From: Anthoceros angustus
Lineage: Eukaryota > Streptophyta > Anthocerotopsida > Anthocerotales > Anthocerotaceae
Direction: 5' to 3'
Assembly (NCBI GenBank): GCA_010909165.1
Contig: MU008169.1
Location: 2,046,001-2,110,000 of the forward strand
DNA length: 64,000 bases
The stretch's first letter is position 1, and each line of letters opens with the position of its first letter. Of the stretch, positions 1 to 9,989 are shown in pieces. The translations under genes and the position numbers were made by a program. Below the pieces are notes generated by a model that saw only the letters and a list, made by a program, of their open reading frames with translations, was not told the origin of the DNA and did no database searches.

Positions 1-11
1 TACTGTGACAT

Positions 12-362
12 TTCTATGCTCAAATTGAAGAACGCGGACATCAAGCTGTTATGGTGGTAGCCAACAATTTGGTGAACATGTATACAAAGTGCGGCAGATT
101 GAAGGCTGCTCAGATACTGTTCGATCGACTTAGTAAAAAAACTGTGACGGGGAATCCTATGATAGCAGGGTACTCCCTGCAAGGCATGTCGAGTGTGGGT
201 GCTGGGGTGCATTGGAGAAGGGGAAAGCGGCTCCATGCAAAAATCAAAGAAGGACGACATGAATCTGACGTGCTTGTAGCCAAGAGTTTGGTGAACATGT
301 ATGCTGCCAATGTGCCTCAGCTTGGAGGATCCTCCGAGACTTATTTGATAGTCTTGTGGTGA
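12..362 (+). pseudogene. PPR protein fragment
   Basis: An open stretch reads like two consecutive plant PPR units of the PLS/DYW type: a VVANNLVNMYTKCGRLKAA helix pair, then a KRLHAKI linker and a second SDVLVAKSLVNMYA unit. Full-length members of this family are organellar RNA-binding and editing factors of 400-900 residues; this piece covers only about 115. A stop lies just upstream (near position 5), the spacing between motifs is distorted (the WNxMIxGY segment is degraded), and a stop follows at 361. No organellar targeting exon is visible. I read it as a decayed fragment. A related copy lies inverted at about 1.8-2.1 kb, and further relatives lie at 11-12 kb. Confidence 0.8.
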
Positions 363-1550
363 AAGATTTGGTGGCGTGGAATGCCGTGGAGTGTTATCCA
401 GGCAGCTCCTGCCTCCGAGTTCCCAGCAGGGGACATGGGGCAGGAAGCCTGTCTTCCCTAAAGTGCCCAATCAAGACGAAGGAGAGATTAATGGATGTTT
501 TATTTTTAGCGGCACTGCACATGGAACTTTATTAAGGAAAATAACCAGTAATCACATAAGTCCCCTGGTGAGGGGCAACGGGCGGAAACGGTACCAGAGG
601 CTCCCAACAGCGGCCAACACGCCCAACCCTCAGCACCCTGAACACGGGTGTAGACAACAGGCAGGAGAGGAACAACGACAACTACGCAACTAGCCAAGAC
701 CCAATAGCGGCAAAGATCTCCGGAACCGGGGCCTTAACCCATTCCTCCTCCTCGGACGAAAGCAAGGTGTGCTGGAGAAGAGTCTTGACCCTAGCAACTT
801 GAGAAGGTGCCAAAGATCCCTGATTGACACAGATTAGCATCAACGTGCCCACGACAAGCTCAACACTAAGGCCTACTGGTAGGAGAAGCACCATGGATAA
901 ATGCCCGGGATAAATGCATCAACATAGAGTATGTAGCATCAACGTTTCAGTGACAGGTTCTAAGTGCTCCGCAAGGATGGCGGCCCGTTTCTAGCGTACA
1001 TGGACTGGCACAGTTCACAGTAGGCATCTACAGGCAGACACTTTCAACCTGAGTAGGAAAGGCCAACGGGGACCTTCACAGTCCAGTCCCGGCAGGATGG
1101 TTAAAAGCCCAAGCCCAGAATGCCAAATAAACTGAGACTCACAAGTTACCTCGCGCAGGCAAGTTCGTGGCCCATCCAACAGATCAACGCACAAGCCCAT
1201 GTTCTCCCAGAGCGGCAACGGCAGCCGTCCGAAACATAATTCACATGCTGATCAGGCTTCACAGCAGCTGGCCTCATGTCCGAACACAGCTCAAACTCAC
1301 GGAAAACGCGTCAGTGCACCTCGATCACAGGCTCAGTTTGCCAGGGGAATATAGGAGCATTGCAACGTGACGATCTCATGACCAACCTGCACCAGCAGCA
1401 ATTTACCTGTGGTCGCGCAATCACCCAGGCGCACTTTTAGCAGACCAGCTGTCGGCCACAGCAGCATAGTCGAGCAACAGACAATCAGTATTAATCCATC
1501 GATGGCTTCTTTCAAACAGGTCTAGCAAACCCATCATACTCTTCAAAAGT
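363..1550. other. No gene seen
   Basis: This stretch separates two inverted PPR fragments. It holds only short unconserved open frames on both strands and no recognisable domain or RNA gene. The base composition resembles the neighbouring pseudogenes, so it may be further decayed PPR or flanking sequence. Confidence 0.5.
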
Positions 1551-1551
1551 G

Positions 1552-2100
1552 TCATTTGCCACCGCAAGCAGCCAGTGGCAGGAATCCGCACCCGACACAA
1601 CATATATGTGGAAGGATTTTTTGTGCGATGCCTACAAACATATCTGCTTCAAGACCTCGTTGTTCAATAGCAGTGTGAGGCTCCGTCCCCTTGTCGAATG
1701 CCTGTGTGCCCCCAGTTGCAGATGTCAAACTGTTGGATACAAATCGACCAGCTTCATGTCCTTGTTCTGTAGTCGGGGCATAACTCTGAGCATCCTCCAA
1801 GCTGAGACACATGTTCACCAAACTGTTGCCATACAAGCACGTCAGATTCATGTCCCGGGTTGTTTGACTTTCCCACGAAGCTGCTTTCCCTTCTCCAATG
1901 CCCAGCACCCACACTTTCACATGCCATGCTGTGAGTACGGTACTATCATGGCATTTCCCGTCACCATAGTTTTCTGAACAAGTCCATCACAGAGTATCTG
2001 AGCAGCCTTCAAACTGTCGCACTTTGTATGCGTGTTCACCAAACTATGCCTATCATTGCCTCATCTTGATGTCCTCATTCTTCAATTTGAGCAAGAAGCT
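1552..2100 (-). pseudogene. PPR protein fragment, inverted relative of the 5' fragment
   Basis: On the minus strand the bases from about 2095 down to 1790 align with the plus-strand fragment at 15-330. The AQIEE, VNMY, GCSDTL and GEGK segments are shared, but with small indels and several stops, so the PPR frame breaks repeatedly. The longest open piece (1920-1552) keeps a GNSLVNMC remnant and then loses PPR character. The two fragments form an inverted pair about 1.5 kb apart. Both are dead copies of a PPR gene family member. Confidence 0.75.
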
Positions 2101-2255
2101 GCTTCCAAATTCCGGAATAGCAACCGGAATTCCCCTGCTGTATCACTGGGGCACCCATACTCGCACGTGCCTGAAACCAGAATAAAATAAAAGGCACTTT
2201 CTCACATTCTGCTGAGCCCCAAGCTTACAGACATTAAGCTGCATTTGCAGCATTT

Positions 2256-5200
2256 GAGTCATCAAGCTTCCCCGCTGCAGTTTCTTGCTTCAAGACAATA
2301 CCAACCTCCAGGATGCCAAGGTCATCTTCAGCCACCTCCACGATGCCTAACTCCAGTTCTGTCCGGAGATGGCCAGTCCCAGGTTTGTCACCTCAACGAT
2401 GCCCAGCTCAGGCTGCAAGCCTGATATTAGCCTGGCTTGACCCGACGGGCTCTACGATCCCATCCTTCTGCTTTTCAACATCCCGAGTCTGGAGCTCATG
2501 AGTTGTGGTGTCAGCAGTTCCTTGTGGAACCTCCAGACCGCTACCATCCTTGGCTGGGCCCTTGCCGCTTCCCACCTTCTCAGGCCGCAGTGGTGGAAAC
2601 TCCAAAAAGGAACTGCTAATATCATCAGTGTCTGGTACCTCCAAAATACCACGTTCCTCTTCTACCCCACCGTCAATGCGTACATTGTGACCATTGCCGT
2701 GTTTACTCTCGGCACCATCTCCTCCATCCTCCCTTCCACCAAAAGCATTCACAGCTGCTCCGTTGTCTGCATCCGAAACCCTAGCCTTCAAAAGGCCAGC
2801 ATCGCCCTGCTCTGCCTTTTTCTTCCTGGCCTCCCTTGCTTCCACTTGGAGGGCCAAAAACTTATCCTTAGCCACCTTCACATCCTCTAGGCTCTTGGTA
2901 ACATCCCCAATAGTCGAAGGAGGCGACAACTTGATTTTGGCAAACGAGGACAATGCGTCTACCGACAGTGTGATCCTCTCCTTGTCCTTGTTCCTGAGAG
3001 GGGCTGGCGCTCGTATCTTCTTCCCCTTTCCTTTGCCTCCTCCACAGCCTGCGAACCATCCATCTAAGTCGCCATCACTCTTCTTGGAGGACACCACCAT
3101 CCCTTTAGGTGCAAAACTCTCAGCTTGAAAAGCTGCCCACGTCGAGGGACTCTCCCCTGCAACCGGTGTAACATACTTTTGTAAGCATGAGGAAAGCTGA
3201 TCACAAAGCATAAGCTCGTCGGTGAAAGGCTCCACGAAGTTTTCCAACTCCTCCAGTTCCCTGAAGGCCTCCCTTTCCTTCTCTCCAGCCTCACGCTTTT
3301 CCTTCTTTTCAGCCTCACGCTTTGCGTAATCCGTCTTCCTGTTAGCAAACTGCTGATCTTTGGACTCCCTATCCCGCTGCCAGCACTCACCTTCTTTCAC
3401 CCTGTGCTCGTGCCTGAGCTCCCAAGTTTCTTTCTTAAGGTCCTTTATCGTCTTACAGGCACTCTCTTTCTCTCCCTGCAGGGCATCACATTCAGCGACC
3501 TCAGCAGTCTCTTTTTGCTTGATTTCCGTCAGGACCTTCTTCTCAAGCTCCTCGGGGACAACCTGTGGAGCAGCCACCTCGGGGACAAACTCTTCGGCAA
3601 CCACATCGGGGACAAACTGTGGAGCAGCCACCTCGGGGACAAACTCTGCGGCAGCCACCTCGGGGACGAACTCTTCGGCAACCACCTCGGGGACAAACTC
3701 TTCGGAAGCCACCTCGGGGACGAACTCTTCGGCAACCACCTCGGGGACAAACTCTTCGGCAGCCACCTCGGGGACAGACTCTGCGGCAGCCACCTGGGGG
3801 ACAGACTCTGCGGCAACCACCTCGGGGACAAACTCTGCGACAGCCACCTCGGGGACAAACTCTGCACCAACCTCGTCGGGGACAGACTCTGAGCCAGCCG
3901 CCTCGGGGACAGACTCTGCGGCAACCACCTCGGGGACAAACTCTGCGACAGCCTCCTCGGGGACAGACTCTGTGCCAAGTACCTCGGGGGCAGACTCTGC
4001 AGCAACCAACTCGGGGGCAGACTCTGCGCCAACCAACTCGGGGACAGACTCTGCGACAACCAACTCGGGGACAGACTCTGCTGCAGCCACCTCGGGGGCA
4101 GACTCTGCGGCAACCACCTCGGGGACAGACTCTGCGACAGCCACCTCGGGGGCAGACTCTGCGGCAACCCACTCGGGGGCAAACTCTGCAGCAACCACCT
4201 CGGGGGCAGACTCTGCAGCAACCACCTCGGGGGCAAACTCTGCAGCAGCCACCTCGGGGACAGACTCTGCGGCAACGGGAGGGGTATGTGCTTCTCCAGC
4301 CTCTACATCGTCCAACTTTGAGTTATCAAGCTTCACCGCGGCAATTTCCTGCTTCAAGACAATACCAACCTCCAGGATGCCAAGGTCATCTTTAGCCACC
4401 TCCACGATGCCTGACTCCAGTTCTGTGATGCTCCGTTCCGGTTCGGAGATGGCCAGTCCCAGGTTTGTCACCTCAACGATGCCCAGCTCGGGCTCTGCAA
4501 GCTTAACATTAGCCTGGCTTGACCCGACGGGCTCTAGAATCCCATCCTTCTGCTTTTCAACATCCCTTGTCTGGAGCTCATGAGTTGTGGTGGGAGCAGT
4601 TCCTTGTGGAACCTCCAGACCGCTACCATCCTTGGCTGGGCCCTTGCCGTTTCCCACCTTCTCAGGCCGCAGTGGTGGAAACTCCAAAAAGGAACTGCTA
4701 ATATCATCAGTGTCTGGTACCTCCAAAATACCACGTTCCTCTTCTACCCCACCGTCGATGCGTACATTGTGACCATTGCCGTCTTTACTCTCGGCACCAT
4801 CTCCTCCATCCTCCCTTCCACCAAAAGCATTCACAGCTGCTCCGTTGTCTGCATCCGAAACCCTAGCCTTCAAAAGACCAGCATCGCCCTGCTCTGCCTT
4901 TTTCTTCCTGGCCTCCCTTGCTTCCACTTGGAGGGCCAAAAACCTATCCTTAGCCACCTTCACATCCTCTAGGCTCTTGGTAACATCCCCAATAGTCGAA
5001 GGAGGCGATAATTTGATTTTGGCAAACGAGGACAATGCGTCTACCGACAGTGTGATCCTCTCCTTGTCCTTGTTCCTGAGAGGGGCTGGCGCTCGTATCT
5101 TCTTCCCCTTTCCTTTGCCTCCTCCACAGCCTGCGAACCATCCATCTAGGTCGCCATCACTCTTCTTGGAGGACACCACCATCCCTTTAGGTGCAAAACT

Positions 5201-5617
5201 CTCAGCTTGAAAAGCTGCCCACGTCGAGGGACTCTCCCCTGCAACCGGTGTAACATACTTTTGTAAGCATGAGGAAAGCTGATCACAAAGGATAAGCTCG
5301 TCGGTGAAAGGCTCCACGAAGTTTTCGAGCTCCTTCTGTTTCCTGAAGGCCTCCCTTTCCTTCCTTTCTGCCTCACGCTTTTCGTAATTCCTCTTCCTGT
5401 CAGCAAACTGCTGGTCTTTGAACTCCCTCTCCCGCTGCCAGTACTCGCCTTCTTTCACCCTGTGCTCATGCCTGAGCTCCCAAATTTCTTTCTCAAGGTC
5501 CTCTATCTTCTTATAGGCACTCTCTTTCTCTTCCTGCAGGGCATCAAATTCAGCAACCTCAGCAGCCTCTTTCTGCTTGATTTCCGTCAGGATCTTCGTC
5601 TGAAGCTCCTGCTTCTC
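2256..5617. repeat. Two direct copies of a ~1.28-kb segment inside the BFR1-like gene
   Basis: Bases 2256-3535 and about 4320-5617 are highly similar and in the same orientation, offset by 2,082 bases (694 codons exactly) over most of their length. Near the 3' end of the gene the offset falls to 2,064, because copy 2 lacks an 18-base piece, and there is the separate 2-base deletion that truncates the protein. Most differences are single substitutions, so the duplication looks recent. The minisatellite at 3.54-4.30 kb separates the copies. Confidence 0.9.
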
Positions 5618-6259
5618 CTTCACCGCATTCAACAACTCGTTGAACGAGTTGATCTTCTCGAGATACGCTGGTCGAGAGCCTTCGTCCTCGTTTCTGTCTT
5701 CCAGCAGCTCATTATACCGGTTGACAGACACCCTCATCTTGGTCAGCTCCTGGATCTCCTGAATGAGCGTCTTCTCTTCGGACAGGATCAAGGAGGCGTG
5801 AGACATCCTGTACTCCAACATCTTGATCTCCTCATCTATCTGGTCCAACTTCAAAAACTGCAGCTTGTCCCGCACGGCTCGTGCCTCTCGGTTCATCTCC
5901 TCCCTGGTATAATTAGCCAGCTCCAATTGATCCCGGACAGCTTTCTTCTGGTCCACCAGAGTCCGGAACTCGTTGTTCAATGCGGCCTGCCGGCTGCGAG
6001 CTTCCGCAACCTTCTGGCTGATTGCCTCGAAGTTCTCGACCTTGCTCTGCCAGACCTTTTTTATCTCAGTAATCCTCGCTTGCAACGCCGCAACTGCCGC
6101 CTTTTTCTTCTCCACTTCCTGCTCCAGCGCCGCCTTGTCAGGACGTTCGAGCCTCTTGACTCGCTGCGTGCCGTTCTTCACCACCTTCACTCCAGCGCCC
6201 GAATCTGGAGCTTCCGCGGCCGCTGCCACCACCACCGACGCTTCCCTACGTCCCACCAT
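2408..6259 (-). CDS. BFR1-like coiled-coil protein with internal duplication
   Basis: A single uninterrupted frame of about 1283 residues starts at the ATG at 6259; the frame is open a little further upstream but without an ATG. Residues ~25-370 match the BFR1 / nuclear segregation protein family: a RPDK start, long coiled coil, the LDQIDEEIKMLEYRM-LSEEK-LIQEIQEL core, an R/K/E-rich helix and a short DELILCDQLSSCLQKY module. Residues ~370-480 carry the Gly/Lys-rich tract and the LSVDALSSFAKIKLSPP motif. In yeast, Bfr1 binds polysomal mRNPs; the plant role is not established. The usual length is ~450-550 residues. Here residues ~214-645 are duplicated as ~908-1283, separated by ~28 nine-residue VPEV(V/A)AAE(S/F) repeats. 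The second copy ends early: a 2-base deletion near 2420 relative to copy 1 creates the stop, although homology continues to ~2256. Confidence 0.8.
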   Translation of the reverse strand: MVGRREASVVVAAAAEAPDSGAGVKVVKNGTQRVKRLERPDKAALEQEVEKKKAAVAALQARITEIKKVWQSKVENFEAISQKVAEARSRQAALNNEFRTLVDQKKAVRDQLELANYTREEMNREARAVRDKLQFLKLDQIDEEIKMLEYRMSHASLILSEEKTLIQEIQELTKMRVSVNRYNELLEDRNEDEGSRPAYLEKINSFNELLNAVKEKQELQTKILTEIKQKEAAEVAEFDALQEEKESAYKKIEDLEKEIWELRHEHRVKEGEYWQREREFKDQQFADRKRNYEKREAERKEREAFRKQKELENFVEPFTDELILCDQLSSCLQKYVTPVAGESPSTWAAFQAESFAPKGMVVSSKKSDGDLDGWFAGCGGGKGKGKKIRAPAPLRNKDKERITLSVDALSSFAKIKLSPPSTIGDVTKSLEDVKVAKDRFLALQVEAREARKKKAEQGDAGLLKARVSDADNGAAVNAFGGREDGGDGAESKDGNGHNVRIDGGVEEERGILEVPDTDDISSSFLEFPPLRPEKVGNGKGPAKDGSGLEVPQGTAPTTTHELQTRDVEKQKDGILEPVGSSQANVKLAEPELGIVEVTNLGLAISEPERSITELESGIVEVAKDDLGILEVGIVLKQEIAAVKLDNSKLDDVEAGEAHTPPVAAESVPEVAAAEFAPEVVAAESAPEVVAAEFAPEWVAAESAPEVAVAESVPEVVAAESAPEVAAAESVPELVVAESVPELVGAESAPELVAAESAPEVLGTESVPEEAVAEFVPEVVAAESVPEAAGSESVPDEVGAEFVPEVAVAEFVPEVVAAESVPQVAAAESVPEVAAEEFVPEVVAEEFVPEVASEEFVPEVVAEEFVPEVAAAEFVPEVAAPQFVPDVVAEEFVPEVAAPQVVPEELEKKVLTEIKQKETAEVAECDALQGEKESACKTIKDLKKETWELRHEHRVKEGECWQRDRESKDQQFANRKTDYAKREAEKKEKREAGEKEREAFRELEELENFVEPFTDELMLCDQLSSCLQKYVTPVAGESPSTWAAFQAESFAPKGMVVSSKKSDGDLDGWFAGCGGGKGKGKKIRAPAPLRNKDKERITLSVDALSSFAKIKLSPPSTIGDVTKSLEDVKVAKDKFLALQVEAREARKKKAEQGDAGLLKARVSDADNGAAVNAFGGREDGGDGAESKHGNGHNVRIDGGVEEERGILEVPDTDDISSSFLEFPPLRPEKVGSGKGPAKDGSGLEVPQGTADTTTHELQTRDVEKQKDGIVEPVGSSQANIRLAA
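3536..4300. repeat. 27-bp coding minisatellite (VPEV/AAES type)
   Basis: About 28 imperfect tandem copies of a 27-base unit, seen on the plus strand as variants of CCACCTCGGGGACAAACTC followed by a GCGGCAA-type end. On the coding (minus) strand each unit gives nine residues of the pattern VPEVxAAES or VPEVxAEEF. The unit length is a multiple of three, so copy-number change would not shift the frame. Between 3565 and 3892 no stop codon occurs in any of the six frames. Confidence 0.95.
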
Positions 6260-6800
6260 ATTGACCACGGATGCCGCACCTCACACACGCTGAGGTCTGG
6301 CAATCCTGCACCTCCTACTCACAATCCCGCTGGTCCTCCTAGCAAAAACTAACAAGCTTCGAAGCTCCTACACCTGTGACATAACCTAGCACCAGAACAT
6401 GTGCATAGGAATTCTGCACCTCCGCACCGGAATTCTGGACCTCCGCTCCGGAATTCTGCACCTCCTCACTGGAATTCTGCACCTCCGCACCGGAATTCTG
6501 CACCTCTGACTCCGATCTCCGCCCGATGCTACCTCTGCAGCTCAGAGAAGGCTCCGCCAAGCGCTCCGGATCCCGGAGCTGGTTTCCGAGTCCTCGCAAT
6601 CGGTAGTGCCACAATCCACCGGAGCAGGTCGCTCAGAGAGCACCGAGGAGCAGAGAGCAAATCCGTGCACAAGTGAAACACGGACAACAGCGCTGACAAA
6701 TATATTTTTTCTGTACCTCCAGTGCGGACAAATATAGGCTCTACGACCCTATACAATCGTCTTTACGAGCTCGATGTCTCGGTACTTATGGGCTCCTCGC
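6260..6800. promoter_or_regulatory. Upstream region of BFR1-like gene with 21-bp repeats
   Basis: This presumed 5' flank or 5' UTR of the minus-strand BFR1-like gene contains about five tandem copies of a 21-base unit at roughly 6405-6505 (GGAATTCTGCACCTCCGCACC and variants, each carrying an EcoRI site). I see no clear TATA box. Beyond about 6.8 kb the base composition becomes strongly AT-rich. Confidence 0.5.
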
Positions 6801-7371
6801 TACCTATTTAAGTATCTAGCTATGTTTTAGGTACCAAGTATCTTCACAAAGCTTTTGGAAAATACTTTTTTAAATAATATATAATTATCGTAATATTAAA
6901 ATTTTATGGTTTAAAACCAGGCAAACGTTTTGGAGGTACTACGATTTGTGGTATCGTCTAGTGCAAAATTGAAGATGGTTTCTATTAGAAAAGAAGTTAT
7001 TATTTATCTCTGAAGAGAGAGAGATATATATTTAATATAAATTAATAAGATCTACGAGATCTAGACAAAATATGATAAATTAGCTATGTATGTACTCAAG
7101 TTTTATATACAATAGGTCAAGAGGTCAAAAGCTACTACATCATATGACGCAAATTTAAGGCCAACTTTGTTACTAGACTTTTTGAACAATGATGATTTAA
7201 GATCTCTAACAACAACTTAGATTGCTTGCGTATTACAAAGTAGTCATTTTAAAGGGGTGTTAATTCAATGCAATAAAAGTGGTCTCACTTGCACAACTCC
7301 CCAAGCGGAGTCAAATGTACCCTAACTCAGGCCAAAAATGGACACACCTTCTACACCTTCTAAGAAGATCA

Positions 7372-7462
7372 ATGCTACGCATCCTGTGCTTAGATGGGTG
7401 CCTATGTTGAGAGCTTAGATGCTACGCATCCTGTGCTTAGATGGGTGCCGATGTTGAGAGTT
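7372..7462. repeat. 47-bp tandem duplication
   Basis: Two head-to-tail copies of a 47-base unit beginning ATGCTACGCATCCTGTGC start at 7372 and 7419 and differ at one or two positions. Confidence 0.9.
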
Positions 7463-7789
7463 TGCCTGAAAGGGGGAAGGTGCCCAAAAGGGGGTGTCTA
7501 AAGGGAGGGGTTGTCATTTAGTGCAAGTCGTTTCAGCACACCATTGTGCAAGTTGCTTTAAATTGCATGCGCTTAGATTGATACCTAGATGGGGTGCCTA
7601 TGGTGCAAGTAGCTTGGGCACATCATGATGCTAGTAGTTGTTAAGCATGTTGCGCTTAGAGCGGCCCTGGATGGAGGTAGATAAAGGTAGATCTTTTGGG
7701 TACATCTATGCTTCTCAACTTCTCCCTACATATTTGGGTAGTTTTTAGTGAATTTGATAGGGTATTTACATACCATGTAATTAAGAGGA

Positions 7790-8530
7790 CCCTAAAGGAC
7801 CTTACATGAAAGATCATATATCCTGGCCTTGAAGGGTTTTAAAACCTTACAAGAGCAACCTTTTTTTGCGGGCGAGACAAAAAAGATCATATTTCGGGCA
7901 ACTCCAAAGGCCTTCAAAATCTTACACAACAACCCTTTTTGTGCGCGAGATAGTAGAGATCATATGTGAGGCTACCTCGAAGGACTTAAGAACAAAGACA
8001 GGTCACCAAGGGCCAGAGTAATCGGGAGTGAAAGGTACCCCATGCAAATAATTATCCATCCAGAGGCGGCTCCAAAGGCTTTCAAAACCTTACACATCAA
8101 CCGTTTTTGTGAATGAGATAGTAGAGATCATATGTAAGGCATCGCGGAAGGACTTAAGAACAAAGAGAAGTCACCAAGGGCTAGAGTAATCGGGAGTGAA
8201 AGGTACTCCATCCCAATAATGATCCGTCCAGAGGCAGCTCCAAAGGCTTTCAAAACCTTGCACAACACCTCTTTTTGTGAACAAGATAGCAGAGATCATA
8301 TGTCAGGCATCCCCGAAGGACTTTCAATTAAAGACAGGTCACCAATGGCCAGAGTAATCAGGAATGAAAGGTACCCCATTCCAAAAGTGATCCGTCCAGA
8401 GTGTTGCTTAACTAAAGTGATCAGGGTCAGAGGTATCCCATCCCGATAGTGATCTATCCAGAGGGTTGCTTAACCAAAGTAATTGAAGGTAAAAGGTACC
8501 TCATCCCAATAATGTTCTGTCCAGGGGTTG
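7790..8530. repeat. 168-bp tandem satellite, about four copies
   Basis: Successive units are marked by CTCCAAAGG at 7902, 8070 and 8238, exactly 168 bases apart. Each also carries a TTTTTGTG run, AGAGATCATATGT and ACTTAAGAACAAAGA. Partial units flank the three clear ones. The unit length is in the range of nucleosome-sized plant satellites. No protein is encoded consistently. Confidence 0.9.
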
Positions 8531-9164
8531 CTCAACCACAAAGTTCCCATGAATTCTTGCCTATTGTTCAAAGGGAGGACATTTTTGGGTAGTATATTTC
8601 TACGGTGAAGTTAGCAAGAAATTCTGCTTGTAATAAATACTAATTTAAAATATTCAATAATATAGTGATATCAATATCAAAGGTTTATAAATGCATTCTA
8701 AGACCAACCCTAACTTTTTGGAAACAATACGAGAAACCAAAATTAACCATTCCTCGATTTGTCCATGTTACTTTACTCAAAATTGAAGATAGTCTGTAAA
8801 AAGTACAAACTTTGAAAGATAAATTATCTATCTTTTTAGAGATAGAGATATGTAATATAAATTAGTAGCATCTACGAGACCTAAACAAAAGTAAATAAGA
8901 TAAAACTTGCTTTGTACTCGAGTTTTACATGTAAAAGGTCAAAAGCTATTACATTAAACGCCACAAATTTAAGGCCGACTTTGTTACTAGAGTCGTGAAC
9001 ATGACAAACAACAAAGTAGATTGCTTGTGTATCTCCATAGTAGTTATTTTAAAGAATGCACCTTAATAAGAACGTTGCTTTTGTGTACCATGTTCTTTTA
9101 TGTACCTTGTTCTTGTTGCATACCAAAATACAAAGGTCTTCACAAAGCTAGATCACAAAGGCCC

Positions 9165-9355
9165 AAGAACAATAGGGAATAGGCCGACACTCCATCTTCG
9201 AAGAGGGTCAAGCAAAATAGGGGATAGGCGATCCTCCATCTTCGAAGAGGGTCAAGCAAAATAGGGGATAGGCGATCCTCCATCCTAGAAGAGGGCCAAG
9301 AACAAGAGGGGATAAGCGACATCCGATCCTCCTCCTGGTAGAGGGCCAAGAATAA
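9165..9355. repeat. 44-bp tandem repeat, about four copies
   Basis: Imperfect copies of a 44-base unit containing GGGGATAGGCGATCCTCCAT and GAAGAGGGTCAAG. The two middle copies are almost identical; the outer ones are diverged. A minus-strand open frame of 78 codons here is simply the repeat read through. Confidence 0.85.
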
Positions 9356-9697
9356 TTCAAAACCAATGCATACCATTTGGGTAGTGATTCACAAAGGTCT
9401 TACAAACTCGTGCACAGGCATTCATCATGGGAGCATATTTATGTTGTTATGATAGATCAGAACTTAGAATATATAAAATACATACTATATTTTATCATAT
9501 TTCCTACTTATAAGTATTATATATAAAATTATTTAAATAAATTGTATAAATTATTCAGATTATATAGATATAAAATATTATATATGATCGAAATAAAATT
9601 CTTAATTCTCGAGACTACATCACACCTAAGGCTATATATGGAGTGTTATGGGATCCAATAGTAGTGAATAAGATGGTGTAGGATACTTTTGCAACCA

Positions 9698-9790
9698 GCT
9701 TGTGTTTAGATGTAGGTAGCTTGTGTTTATATGTAGTATACTCCTCAGCTTGTGTTTATACGTAGTATACTCCTCAGCTTGTGTTTAGTG
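9698..9790. repeat. Short tandem repeat around AGCTTGTGTTTA
   Basis: Four occurrences of AGCTTGTGTTTA spaced about 20, 30 and 30 bases, the last units sharing GTAGTATACTCCTC. No gene is associated. Confidence 0.8.
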
Positions 9791-9989
9791 AGGGCGGAGG
9801 TTGCAACTATGAATGATCAGCCACGCATAACCCAGGTGCGGCTATCTAAAGGCTTGATGTGTTGTTTGAGCTTTGCTTCGTGATTGATGAAGAAGGAGCT
9901 TTGCTTGCATCAATGATCAAGGTGTGTGCACTGCTGGTAGCAGATGCAGGTTAGCGCTCGAGAGTTACCAAGTACTTGTCCAGTGAGGA

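Larger units (their letters stand above)
6800..9640. other. AT-rich, gene-free region with mixed tandem repeats
   Basis: No coding region could be supported here. The stretch holds a dispersed direct repeat of about 320 bases: ~6905-7240 resembles ~8740-9050, with shared phrases such as TCTACGAGA, GGTCAAAAGCTA and AATTTAAGGCC followed by ACTTTGTTACTAGA. Between these copies lie several tandem arrays, listed separately. The outer repeats could be remnants of a mobile element, but no terminal repeats or target duplications were identified. Confidence 0.6.

Noticed and set aside
3360-4583. Plus-strand frames of 276-407 codons and minus-strand frames of 209-248 codons over the VPEV repeats
   Set aside because: They are shadows of the 27-bp minisatellite inside the BFR1-like gene.
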